From: JAAYZM01 sp964510785
Lineage (GTDB): Bacteria > Actinomycetota > Actinomycetes > Actinomycetales > Cellulomonadaceae
NCBI GenBank assembly: GCA_964510785.1
Contig: CAZECM010000007.1
Coordinates: 1 to 64,000, forward strand
Reading direction: 5' to 3'
DNA length: 64,000 nt
A program made the position numbers and the translations under genes. The first letter of the stretch is position 1; the number at the start of each line of letters is the position of its first letter. Positions 8,046 to 15,685 of this stretch are shown piece by piece. Below the pieces are notes generated by a model. That model worked only from the letters and a program-made list of their open reading frames with translations, searched no databases and was not told where the DNA came from.

Positions 8046-8096
8046 CCAGGCGGCGCCCGCGGCCCGTGGACGCAGTCTCAGCCCCGGAGGTACGCC

Positions 8097-8582
8097 GTGC
8101 TCGAAGCCCGCTCCCGCGCGGCGCGTGCCCTTGGCGTGGGTGCGCTGCTCGCCGTGCTGACGGGCTGCTCGCTCTTCGGCGGGGGCGAGGACGGCGAGAT
8201 GGTCTCGGTGTTCGAGCTCGCCCCGGGGGACTGCGTGCTCAGCCCCACGGACGTCCAGGCCGAGCTCGCCGAGCTGCGACGGGTCGACTGCGAGTCCGAG
8301 CACCACATGGAGGTCTTCGCGCGCGTGGACTTCCCGGTGTCCGACGACGACGACGCCCCTCAGTTCCCGGGCGACGCCGCCACCAAGGCGTTCGCGGACG
8401 GTGCGTGCGCCGAGGAGTTCGCCGAGTACGTGGGGATCGACTTCCGCGACAGCTCGCTGTGGTTCACCTACCTGGTCCCCTCGGCCCGCTCGTGGTCGGA
8501 GGGGACCGATCGCACGGTGACGTGCTTCATCACGACCACCGGCGAGCCGCTCACGGGCAGCGTCGCCGGCTCCCGGCTCTAG
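8097..8582 (+). CDS. septum-formation-family (DUF4190-like/Septum_form) lipoprotein, first gene of an eCIS unit
   Basis: 161 aa, GTG start with GGAGG at 8086-8090. The signal peptide ends in a lipobox (GALLAVLTGC), so the protein is predicted to be a membrane-anchored lipoprotein on the outer face of the membrane. The mature part, ELAPGDCVLSPTD...RRVDCESEHHMEVFARVDFP...CAEEFAEYVGIDFRDSSLWFTYLVPSARSWSEGTDRTVTCFI, with paired cysteines, matches the actinobacterial septum-formation domain. Biochemical role unknown. It is 22 nt upstream of the PAAR-like tip gene and shares its promoter, so it probably belongs to the injection system regulon. That link is an inference. Confidence 0.82.
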   Translation: MLEARSRAARALGVGALLAVLTGCSLFGGGEDGEMVSVFELAPGDCVLSPTDVQAELAELRRVDCESEHHMEVFARVDFPVSDDDDAPQFPGDAATKAFADGACAEEFAEYVGIDFRDSSLWFTYLVPSARSWSEGTDRTVTCFITTTGEPLTGSVAGSRL

Positions 8583-8604
8583 CAGCCACGCTCAAGGAGG
8601 AACC

Positions 8605-8994
8605 ATGGGAGGACCAGCCGCGGTCCAGGCCGCCATGCTGATGTGCTCGTTCGGCGTCGCGCCATCGACGCTCACGCCGCTGCCCACACCGAAGGTACTC
8701 ATCGAGGGTCGGCCCGCTGCCACCATCACCGACTCCGTCGCGATGGCGAACGTGCCGCCCTTCGGCATGTGCACGTCGCTCGGCAACCCCACCGTGGCCG
8801 CCGCGACCGCCGCCGCGCTCGGGGTGCTCACCCCCATGCCGTGCGTCCCGGTGACCACGCCGTGGGTCAACGGGGCGACCAAGACGATGCTCGGCGGCAA
8901 GCCCGCGCTGACGGCGGGCGCCCAGTGCCAGTGTGCCTACGGCGGCGTCATCCAGATCCTCAACCCGGGTGCCACCAAGACGATCGTCAACTAG
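8605..8994 (+). CDS. PAAR-like (DUF4280) spike-tip protein of the eCIS
   Basis: 129 aa, strong ribosome binding site AAGGAGG. The sequence MLMCSFGVAPSTLTPLP...GRPAATITDSVAMANVPPFGMCTSLGNPTVAAATAAALGVLTPMPCVPVTTPWVNGATKTMLGGKPALTAGAQCQCAYGGVIQILNPG is typical of DUF4280, a PAAR-like fold. Repeated Gly/Pro turns and four or more cysteines probably hold a metal at the apex. In contractile systems this protein caps the VgrG spike and pierces the target membrane. It is encoded away from the spike gene (30-32 kb), but its promoter carries the same 16-bp element as the structural operon. Confidence 0.88.
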   Translation: MGGPAAVQAAMLMCSFGVAPSTLTPLPTPKVLIEGRPAATITDSVAMANVPPFGMCTSLGNPTVAAATAAALGVLTPMPCVPVTTPWVNGATKTMLGGKPALTAGAQCQCAYGGVIQILNPGATKTIVN

Positions 8995-9014
8995 CCGCGC
9001 GCCTCGCCTCGGCC

Positions 9015-9032
9015 CGCACGGGAGAGCGTGCG
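9015..9032. terminator. small hairpin between convergent genes
   Basis: CGCACG (9015-9020) and CGTGCG (9027-9032) form a 6-bp stem with a 6-nt loop in the 41-nt gap between the stops of the PAAR-like gene and the convergent chaperone-like gene. Confidence 0.35.
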
Positions 9033-9035
9033 TCT

Positions 9036-9602
9036 CTAGTTGGTGTCGGGTGGGTCGACGTCGAGGGCGGCGACCGCCTCGCCCAGGGCTTCGCTCGCCT
9101 CGTCCAGCGCCTGGGTCGCCTCGTCGAAGCGCTCCTGGCGGCGGGCCGACAAGCCGCTCTCGGCGGCGCTGGCGGGGTTGAGCTCTCCGGAGACCACGGC
9201 GTCCACGGCTGGCCCGTAGCACCGGGCCACGGACTCCACCTCCACGAGCAGCACCGCCAGCAGGGCCTCGGTCTCCTCGCCGGACAGCACCGTGCCGAAG
9301 AGTTCGAGCCCTGCGCGGGCTGTGACGGTCCGGCTGTCGTAGTCCAGCTCCAGCGCCACGGTGAACTCGTTGCCCGTGGCACGCACGACGAGCTCGGCCG
9401 TCTCCGCGAGCCGCTCGGTGGGGACCGTGCGGGGATGCGTCGCGTAGAACGTCACGGCCTGCGTCTGCTGGCGCACCACGACCAGCAGCCGTGGCTGCTC
9501 CGGCAGATCCGACTCGACCGCCAGCGTGCTCGTCGTCGGGTCGACCTCGACCTCGCGGCCCAGGCCCGCGACGATCCCGCCGATCTCCAGCAGGAAGCTC
9601 AC
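9036..9602 (-). CDS. YbjN-like (type III chaperone fold) protein coupled to the DUF4157 effector candidate
   Basis: 188 aa. The core (about 1-135: FLLEIGGIVAGLGREVEVDPTTSTLAVESDLPEQPRLLVVVRQQTQAVTFYATHP...TERLAETAELVVRATGNEFTVALELDYDSRTVTARAGLELFGTVLSGEETEALLAVLLVEVESVARCYGPAVDAVVSGE) has the strand-strand-helix-strand-strand-long-helix order of YbjN proteins, which share the fold of type III secretion chaperones such as CesT. The C-terminal 45 residues form an acidic/Ala-rich helix (ERFDEATQALDEASEALGEAVAALD). Its ATG overlaps the effector stop codon, so the two are translationally coupled. Proposed role: stabilise or load that effector. The family call is by pattern only. Confidence 0.6.
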   Translation of the reverse strand: MSFLLEIGGIVAGLGREVEVDPTTSTLAVESDLPEQPRLLVVVRQQTQAVTFYATHPRTVPTERLAETAELVVRATGNEFTVALELDYDSRTVTARAGLELFGTVLSGEETEALLAVLLVEVESVARCYGPAVDAVVSGELNPASAAESGLSARRQERFDEATQALDEASEALGEAVAALDVDPPDTN

Positions 9603-12600
9603 GACGTGGTCTTCGCCGGAGTCGGGGCGCTCTTGCCCTTGTCGGACGAGGTCGGGGTCGACTTGCCGCCGGAGTTGTCGGAGGGCTTCTGCTTCTTCTT
9701 CGCCGCCTTCGCTTTCGCAGCCTCCGCCTTGCGCCGCGCCTGCTCCTCACGCATGAGCTCGAGCCAGCCGTCGGCGTTTCGGGGAGGGGTGCGCACCAGC
9801 TCGCGGTCGAGCTCTGCGTCGGTCGCCTTCGCAAACATCGCCTTGGCCTCGGCCTCGGTCGAGCCCACGGAGAGCTTGTGCGGTCCGATCGCGCAGGCGA
9901 TGCCCTCGGGCAGCTCCCGGCGCTTGCGCACCGAGGCCTTCTTGGCCTTGGCCTGCTCGGCGTTGTCGGCGTCCTTGAGCACCTGCGTCTTTGCGGTCGA
10001 CCGGCCGAACTTCTCCTCGCCCTTGAGCATCATCTTCAGCCGCCAGCCGAAGCCGCGGTCGTCGCGCTTGGTGTGGGCGAAGTCGGAGTCACCGGAGTGC
10101 GCGTTGCGGGTCTGGGCCATCTCGCCCGTCTTGGCCCACTTCTCCCGCAGCCCGAACACACCCTTGGCCGAGGCGACGCCCGCCCTGAGCTTGTCGAAGA
10201 CGGACTTCGGGTCTCCCTCGGTGTTCATCTCCGAGAGGATGGCGTCCCGGATCTTGATGAGCACGATGTCGTCGCTGTCGCGCCCGGTGTCCTGCTTGTC
10301 GATGTCCTTCGGGTCGACGACCTTGCCGGTGTCCTTCTGCGCCGGCGCCGAGCTGGGCGGCTTGATCCGCTTCACCAGCTCGGGGGTGACCTGCTTGCCG
10401 TCCACCCAGTAGTTGCAGACGTAGCCCAGTGCCTTGTCGTCGCCCTGGACGGCGCGCACGATGATGGCGTCGACGGCCATCTTCGGGTGCATCCGCAGCT
10501 CGTCCTGGGCCGCGCCCTCGAGGTGCATGACCGAGGAGAGCTTCTTGGCCCGCTTCGCCTGCCACGTGAGCACCTCGTCGGCGATGAAGTGCCCCAGGTC
10601 GTGGATCTTGTCGACGACCATGCCGCCGGTCTGCAACGCCTTGGGCACCCCCGCGCCACCGGCCGAACCGAGCTCGCCGATCGCCACCACCATGTCGAAG
10701 ACGCTCTTGCCGAGCGCCCAGACGTTGTTCTCGAGCGACTTGGTGTGCGCCTGGGCCATCTTCATCAGGGGCCACACCAGGACGTCGGCCTCCTGGCCCG
10801 AGGTGCGGGCCCGGGCGTCGTACAACGTCGTGTTCGTCTCGTGCTGGCGACGTCCCGCCATCGCGACGTCGAGGATCGCGCGCGAGGTGGCGATCACCGA
10901 GGTCGCCACGCCGAGCCCGGGGATCACCCCCGCGATGTTCTGGGACAGCGACGGCTGGATGCTCCGGGCGAGCTTGGCGGTCTCGGTGGCACCGTTGACC
11001 AGCCCGTCCACGGAGCCGAGCCCTGCCTTGGTGGCCTTGACGGCGTCCCAGGGGTCCTTGGACTTGAGCGCCGACTTGATGAACCGCGCCATCGACAGTG
11101 CCTCGGAGACCGAGCCGGCGAGCTTGGTCAGCAGGTTGCCCGAGGCGGTCACGCCGTCCGTGACCTGCTCGAACATGTCGCGCGGGGTGTCAAAGTCGTC
11201 GCGCTTGGGCGCCTCGGGGGCCTTCTTGCCAGTGAAGAACGCCTTGACCTTGGCGAGCTTGCCCGGTGCCCCGGCGACCTGCTCGCTGCCGCCCGAGGCT
11301 GCCTTGCCGATGCCGCTGACGATCCCCGTGCCCAGCTCGACCTTCTTGCCGCCCGCGACGTCGTCGGTGTCCTTCTGTCGTTCCTTGGCGTCCTCGGTCG
11401 GGGCGAGCTGGGCCTGCAGCCGCTCAATCGCCGTCTCGTCCTGCTTCTTCTTCACTTCGCGCAGGTCCACGCGCTCCTTGGCGGACGCCCAGGCGGCGTC
11501 GTCGATCTTGCTCGCCTCGGCGGGGAGCTCCCGTGGGGTCTTGTGCTTGCGGACCTTGGCCTGCTCCTCGCAGTGCTTCACGCCGAGCTCGCGGACCTGC
11601 TTGCGGGCCTTGGACTCGCTCATCGCCTTCTTGCCCTTGGCGGGCTTCGTGTCCATGAGCTTGCGGGCCTCGATCACCATGACCTCGTAGGCGCCCTCGA
11701 CCGTCTTCGAGAGCATCGCCCCGAGCTTGGTGGCGTTGGCGACCGAGTCGACCGAGTCCTGCTGGGCCTGCGCGCCCGACTGCACCTGACGAGCCTGCTG
11801 GACGAGGCGCTCGGCGGCGGTCTCGCGGGCGGGACGCACCGCGCGCAGGTCCTCGGAGGCCTTGAGCCAGATCTCGTCGTAGGCCTCCTTGGCAACCTCC
11901 TCGTCGCTCTTGGAGCCCTTGTACTTGAGCTTGAGCTTGGCGAACTTGTCGCGCTCGGCCTGGAGCGTCGCCTCGAAGCGGGTCCCGATGTCCTTGAGCC
12001 GGAGGTCCTGGTCGTCCTGCTGGGCCTGCGTGCCCGGCTTCACGGAGGGGTCCGCCCCGTAGATGCTCTCGACGTTCTTCGCGCGCTGGGTGTTGCCGCG
12101 CGCCCGCTCCTCCTGGTGGTGGCCGAGCTCTTCCTTCTCGACCTTCTTGGAGTTCTTGACCGCCTTGGCGTCGTCCGTCTCTTCCTTCGAGCCGAAGAGC
12201 TTCGCCTTGGCGGCCTTGACCTTGTCGAAGAGGCCGCGCCGGATCACGAGTCGCCGCACCCCCGCGGAGCCCTCGGTCACGACGTGCGCGAGCTCGTGGG
12301 CGAGCACGTGCTCGCCGCCGGGCGTCCCGGGGGCGAACTGTCCGGCGCCGAAGAAGACGTCCTTGCCCGTGGTGAACGCGCTCGCCTGCATCGCGCTCGA
12401 CAGCTTCGCGGCCTGGGGGCCGTCGTGCACGCGCACGTGCGACAGGGACGTCCCGAACGCCCCTTCCATGCGGCGGCGCACGTCGGTCGGCAGCGCCCGG
12501 CCGCCACCGCGCGCGCTCTCGATCGCGTCGGTGGCGCCGGCGTCGAGGTCGCCGCCCTCGAGGCCGACCGTCGCGGGGGCGGCGCCGGGCGCGACGGAGC

Positions 12601-12862
12601 GGCGCAGGTGCCCGCAGCCGGGGGAGTGGCGGTGGGGCTCGCTCGCGTCGAGCTGGGCGACGACCCGGTCCGCCATCGCGTCGGCCTGACGCTCCATGGG
12701 GTCCTCGGCGTGGCCCACCGTGAGCACGGGCGCAGGCTGGGCGGGGGCGGTGGCCGACGACGGCGACCGGCGGACCGTGTCCGGTGCGGCGGTCGTCGAC
12801 GTCGTCGTCGGCCCGGCGGTCGCGGGCGTGTCTGCGGTGACGCGTTCGGTCTGCTGGCTCAT
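9599..12862 (-). CDS. DUF4157 (eCIS core domain) large protein, candidate cargo/effector
   Basis: 1087 aa from ATG 12862, with AAGGAG 7 nt upstream; an upstream in-frame extension of 8 residues is not favoured. Residues 1-120 are low complexity with VRRS (30-33), the motif EDPMERQADAMADRV, and LRRS (86-89). The DUF4157 domain (about 123-205) contains FGTSLSHVRVHDGPQAAKL and the HELAH zinc-protease-like motif (189-193), then VRRLVIRR. The remaining ~870 residues are highly charged, mostly helical, with coiled-coil-like segments and two hydrophobic Ala/Gly/Val stretches, and a Lys/Ser/Thr-rich tail. DUF4157 marks eCIS-associated proteins and cargo in many bacteria. The toxic activity, if any, is not recognisable. 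It has its own copy of the eCIS promoter element. Confidence 0.85.
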   Translation of the reverse strand: MSQQTERVTADTPATAGPTTTSTTAAPDTVRRSPSSATAPAQPAPVLTVGHAEDPMERQADAMADRVVAQLDASEPHRHSPGCGHLRRSVAPGAAPATVGLEGGDLDAGATDAIESARGGGRALPTDVRRRMEGAFGTSLSHVRVHDGPQAAKLSSAMQASAFTTGKDVFFGAGQFAPGTPGGEHVLAHELAHVVTEGSAGVRRLVIRRGLFDKVKAAKAKLFGSKEETDDAKAVKNSKKVEKEELGHHQEERARGNTQRAKNVESIYGADPSVKPGTQAQQDDQDLRLKDIGTRFEATLQAERDKFAKLKLKYKGSKSDEEVAKEAYDEIWLKASEDLRAVRPARETAAERLVQQARQVQSGAQAQQDSVDSVANATKLGAMLSKTVEGAYEVMVIEARKLMDTKPAKGKKAMSESKARKQVRELGVKHCEEQAKVRKHKTPRELPAEASKIDDAAWASAKERVDLREVKKKQDETAIERLQAQLAPTEDAKERQKDTDDVAGGKKVELGTGIVSGIGKAASGGSEQVAGAPGKLAKVKAFFTGKKAPEAPKRDDFDTPRDMFEQVTDGVTASGNLLTKLAGSVSEALSMARFIKSALKSKDPWDAVKATKAGLGSVDGLVNGATETAKLARSIQPSLSQNIAGVIPGLGVATSVIATSRAILDVAMAGRRQHETNTTLYDARARTSGQEADVLVWPLMKMAQAHTKSLENNVWALGKSVFDMVVAIGELGSAGGAGVPKALQTGGMVVDKIHDLGHFIADEVLTWQAKRAKKLSSVMHLEGAAQDELRMHPKMAVDAIIVRAVQGDDKALGYVCNYWVDGKQVTPELVKRIKPPSSAPAQKDTGKVVDPKDIDKQDTGRDSDDIVLIKIRDAILSEMNTEGDPKSVFDKLRAGVASAKGVFGLREKWAKTGEMAQTRNAHSGDSDFAHTKRDDRGFGWRLKMMLKGEEKFGRSTAKTQVLKDADNAEQAKAKKASVRKRRELPEGIACAIGPHKLSVGSTEAEAKAMFAKATDAELDRELVRTPPRNADGWLELMREEQARRKAEAAKAKAAKKKQKPSDNSGGKSTPTSSDKGKSAPTPAKTTS

Positions 12863-12918
12863 GCGAAGCTCCTTGTCGCGGCGCACGCGGGGCGCACCTC
12901 ACCCCGGCACTGGTACCC

Positions 12919-12960
12919 AGCCTGCCGGGGTCACCGACCCGGAGCATCGGTAACGGCTAC
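12919..12960 (-). promoter_or_regulatory. eCIS promoter element, site B (effector-chaperone unit)
   Basis: Read on the minus strand, GTAGCCGTTACCGATG (12960-12945) is followed after 20 bp by CAGGCT (12924-12919), a -10-like hexamer, then about 57 nt of leader to the effector start. Upstream it shares AAACCTG-N-GTA with site A. Confidence 0.65.
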
Positions 12961-12975
12961 GCAGGTTTGCGCGGG

Positions 12976-14901
12976 CTACGGCGTCGACCAGGACGAACCG
13001 GACACCCGGCGCCCCAGCTTCGACATCTCGCGCAGCGCCGCCGTGCGCACGTGCCGCATCCCGACGGCGGTGCGGGTCGCGACCGCGTCGTAGGTCGCCG
13101 CGAGCACGATGTTGCGGATGTCACCACCCGCGATCTCGAGGTCGCGCGCGAGCAGCTCGACGTCGACGGGATCGGCCGGGTCCGTCGCGGGGAGCTGGTC
13201 GAGGTGATGGGTCCACAGCCGCGCCCGCGTCGGTACGTCCGGGTCGGGGAAGTGGACCATGAAGTGCAACCGCCGCGCGAAGGCCGGGTCGAGGTTGCCC
13301 CGCAGGTTCGTCGCGAGCACCGTGAGCCCTTCGGAGGACTCCATGCGCTGCAGCAGGTAGGCGACCTCCTGGTTGGCGTAGCGGTCGCGTGCGTCGCTCA
13401 CGGCGGAGCGCGAGCCGAAGAGCGAGTCCGCCTCGTCGAAGAAGAGCACGGCGTTGAGCGACTCGGCCTGCTCGAACGCCTTCTCGAGGTTCTTCTCCGT
13501 CTCCCCGATGTACTTGTCGACCACGGTCGACAGGTCCACCTGGTAGAGGTCCATGCCGAGGGCGTCCGCGACCACGTGCGCGGCGAGGGTCTTGCCCGTG
13601 CCCGGGCTGCCGGAGAACAGCGCGCAGATGCCGGAACCCTTGCCGCCCTTGCCGTGCAGGTCGCCGAGCGCGAGCACCTCGTCGCGGTCGCGCGCCCAGC
13701 CGATGAGCCGCGTGACCTCGGCGCGCGTGTGCTCGGGCAGGACGAGGTCGTCGAGCGTCGCGGGGGTGCCGCCCGTGCGGATGCGTGAGCCACCCGCGCC
13801 GCCGAGGCGGCGGGCGGAACGGCGCACGTCGACGACGTCGACCTCGCGGCCCCCGGCGCGCGCGTCGGCCCGGGCGCGGTTCGCGACCGACCGGATCTCC
13901 TCGGGCGTCATGCGCAGCGCGAGCACCTCGCGGTCGAGGGCGTCGGCGCCCACGAGCGCCTCCCACGCCGCCGCGCGCTGCTCGACCGGGAGCCGTCCCG
14001 CCTGGACGGCGGGCGGCAGCGCCACGTCCCAGTGCGGGTCCCACGCGCTGCGGCCGACGGCGATCACCGGGACGACGCAGCCGTCGAGCAGCCGCAGGTC
14101 GTGGCCCGCGAGGTGAGCCCCCGCGAGCACGAGGACCGAGCCGTCGAGCCCCGCCTCGAGTCCGAGCGCGCGCACGGCCGAGCGCACGGCACCCCGGTCG
14201 CGCTGGCCCGCCGCATCCGCCGGGAGCCGCTCGAGGTCGGCCACGAGGCACGTCACGTCGAGGTCCCGACATGCGGCGACGGCGAGCGCCGTGCCCGCCG
14301 TGCCAGGGCCGGCGTGCACCCACACGAGCCCCTCGCCCGCGGCGAGCGCGGCGGCGACCTCCGTGACCCCGGGGACGCCGGCCGGCACGGGTTCGAGGAG
14401 CAGCCCGCGGATCTCGGGCGGCGGCGTGCCGAGCCCGAGCAGCCGCGCCGTGACGCGGTCGGCGAGCACGAGCCGGCGCGAGAGGAGGACGTCGTCGCCG
14501 TCGAGGTCGACGAGCCCCGTGCGGCGCAGCGTGCCGAGGGGGCCGAGCCGGCCGCGCGCGTCGGGTGACGCCGCCGGGACGCCCGCGAGCTCGAGACCGA
14601 GCGCGGCGGTCGGGCGCGCGGCACCCGGGTCCCCGGCGAGGAGCCCGAGCGCGAGGTGGGCGGCGGGGTGCAGCTCGGCGAGCAGGGCTGTCGCGAGCAG
14701 CGCCCGGTCGACGTCGTCGAGCGAGAAGGCGTGCACGACGTCCGTGAGGCCGCCGTCGGCGACCGCGAAGCTCGGGGCCTCGGCGGCCAGGACGTCGACG
14801 GCCGCACCCGCGGTGCCCACGGCGGACCACCCGGGACCGCGTCGAGAGACGGCCGCCCGGAGCGCGTCCACGAGGGTGGTGAGCGAGGTGGGTGACGTCA
14901 T
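12976..14901 (-). CDS. AAA+ ATPase of the eCIS
   Basis: 641 aa, ATG with GGGAGG upstream. The N-terminal ~370 residues are an Ala/Arg/Leu-rich helical domain of the kind that precedes the ATPase in eCIS and other Pvc15-like proteins. The C-terminal AAA+ module has Walker A GSPGTGKT (about 431-438), Walker B AVLFFDEADS (about 486-492), the GETEKNLEKAF sensor region and the LDPAFARRLHF arginine-finger segment. It is the FtsH/spastin-like AAA branch. In Pvc15-type systems the ATPase is needed for assembly or cargo loading, not for contraction. It lies upstream of the effector gene on the same strand but the effector has its own promoter; the gene's own promoter was not identified. Confidence 0.9.
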   Translation of the reverse strand: MTSPTSLTTLVDALRAAVSRRGPGWSAVGTAGAAVDVLAAEAPSFAVADGGLTDVVHAFSLDDVDRALLATALLAELHPAAHLALGLLAGDPGAARPTAALGLELAGVPAASPDARGRLGPLGTLRRTGLVDLDGDDVLLSRRLVLADRVTARLLGLGTPPPEIRGLLLEPVPAGVPGVTEVAAALAAGEGLVWVHAGPGTAGTALAVAACRDLDVTCLVADLERLPADAAGQRDRGAVRSAVRALGLEAGLDGSVLVLAGAHLAGHDLRLLDGCVVPVIAVGRSAWDPHWDVALPPAVQAGRLPVEQRAAAWEALVGADALDREVLALRMTPEEIRSVANRARADARAGGREVDVVDVRRSARRLGGAGGSRIRTGGTPATLDDLVLPEHTRAEVTRLIGWARDRDEVLALGDLHGKGGKGSGICALFSGSPGTGKTLAAHVVADALGMDLYQVDLSTVVDKYIGETEKNLEKAFEQAESLNAVLFFDEADSLFGSRSAVSDARDRYANQEVAYLLQRMESSEGLTVLATNLRGNLDPAFARRLHFMVHFPDPDVPTRARLWTHHLDQLPATDPADPVDVELLARDLEIAGGDIRNIVLAATYDAVATRTAVGMRHVRTAALREMSKLGRRVSGSSWSTP

Positions 14902-14995
14902 CGTTCCCGACCTCCCAGCCCTGCGGCGAACACGACCCGACCTGGCACCATCGCACCCCCGGACCCCCCGCGTCGAGGGTTCGTGGACAAGTTCG

Positions 14996-15037
14996 GTAGC
15001 GATTACCGATGTTGGGGGAAAATCTGCTGCCTAGCGT
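14996..15037 (+). promoter_or_regulatory. eCIS promoter element, site C (DUF4255-membrane-protein operon)
   Basis: GTAGCGATTACCGATG (14996-15011) is followed after 20 bp by TAGCGT (15032-15037), then about 63 nt of leader to GTG 15107. It is the central match to the consensus. It also contains CGGTA-N5-TACCG, an inverted repeat, and lies between divergent units (AAA+ ATPase on the other strand). Confidence 0.7.
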
Positions 15038-15106
15038 GGCGTTGTCCCGGCGACCTGGTCGCGGACCTGGGCGTCCCCGTCGGACCAGGGAGTTGGAGGA
15101 GGTGTC

Positions 15107-15685
15107 GTGCTGATCCCCGCCGTCGAAGACGGAATCGAGCGACTGCTCCGCGCGACCCTGCCCCTGAGCACCGAGCAGGGCGAGATCTCGTTCGAGGCCC
15201 CCAGCTCGACGTGGTCGGCGAGCGTCAACCGCCTCACGGTCAACGCCTACCTCTTCGGCATCCGCCGCTCGAGCCAGCCGCCCCGCGTGCAGGAGAACCG
15301 TCCCGGCCCGGACGGTCGCCTGCAGCGACGCTTCGCACTGCCCATGGTCGAGCTCTCCTACCTCGTGTCAGCGTGGGCGGGCTCCGTGCGCGACGAGCAC
15401 GCCCTGCTCGGCGACGTCCTCGCGCGGCTGCTCGCGCACCCGGTGGTCCCCGCCGAGCACCTCACCACCCCCCTCGAGTCCTCGGTCCAGCTCGCGCTCG
15501 CGGGCGACGAGTCGATCAAGCCGCGCGAGGTGTGGGCCGGGATCGGGGGTCACCTCAAGGCCTCGTTCGTGCTCCAGGTCACGGTCGCCGCCGACGCCTA
15601 CCCGTGGGAGATCGCCCCGACGCAGGTCTCGGGGGTCGAGCCCCAGCTGTCCCGGCTGCCCGGCAACGGCTCGCGCCCGGCATGA
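15107..15685 (+). CDS. DUF4255-family tail terminator/cap protein (Pvc16-like)
   Basis: 192 aa, GTG start behind a very strong GGAGGAGG site. AVEDGIERLLRATLPL, the FEAPSSTWSASVNRLTVNAYLFGIRRSSQPPR segment and LPMVELSYLVSAWAGSVRDEHALLGDVLARLLAHPVVPAEHL are classic DUF4255 landmarks. This family closes the distal end of the tube and sheath in eCIS particles. It is first in the plus-strand operon and overlaps the next gene by ATGA, so a structural cap protein is translated together with three giant membrane proteins. I take that as a hint that those proteins contact the particle's distal end. Confidence 0.9.
   Translation: MLIPAVEDGIERLLRATLPLSTEQGEISFEAPSSTWSASVNRLTVNAYLFGIRRSSQPPRVQENRPGPDGRLQRRFALPMVELSYLVSAWAGSVRDEHALLGDVLARLLAHPVVPAEHLTTPLESSVQLALAGDESIKPREVWAGIGGHLKASFVLQVTVAADAYPWEIAPTQVSGVEPQLSRLPGNGSRPA

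Noticed and set aside
9491..13093. 1200-codon plus-strand open frame
   Set aside because: Antisense to the DUF4157 protein and its partner, which have recognisable domains and a good Shine-Dalgarno site; the translation is Leu/Gly/Val low complexity.
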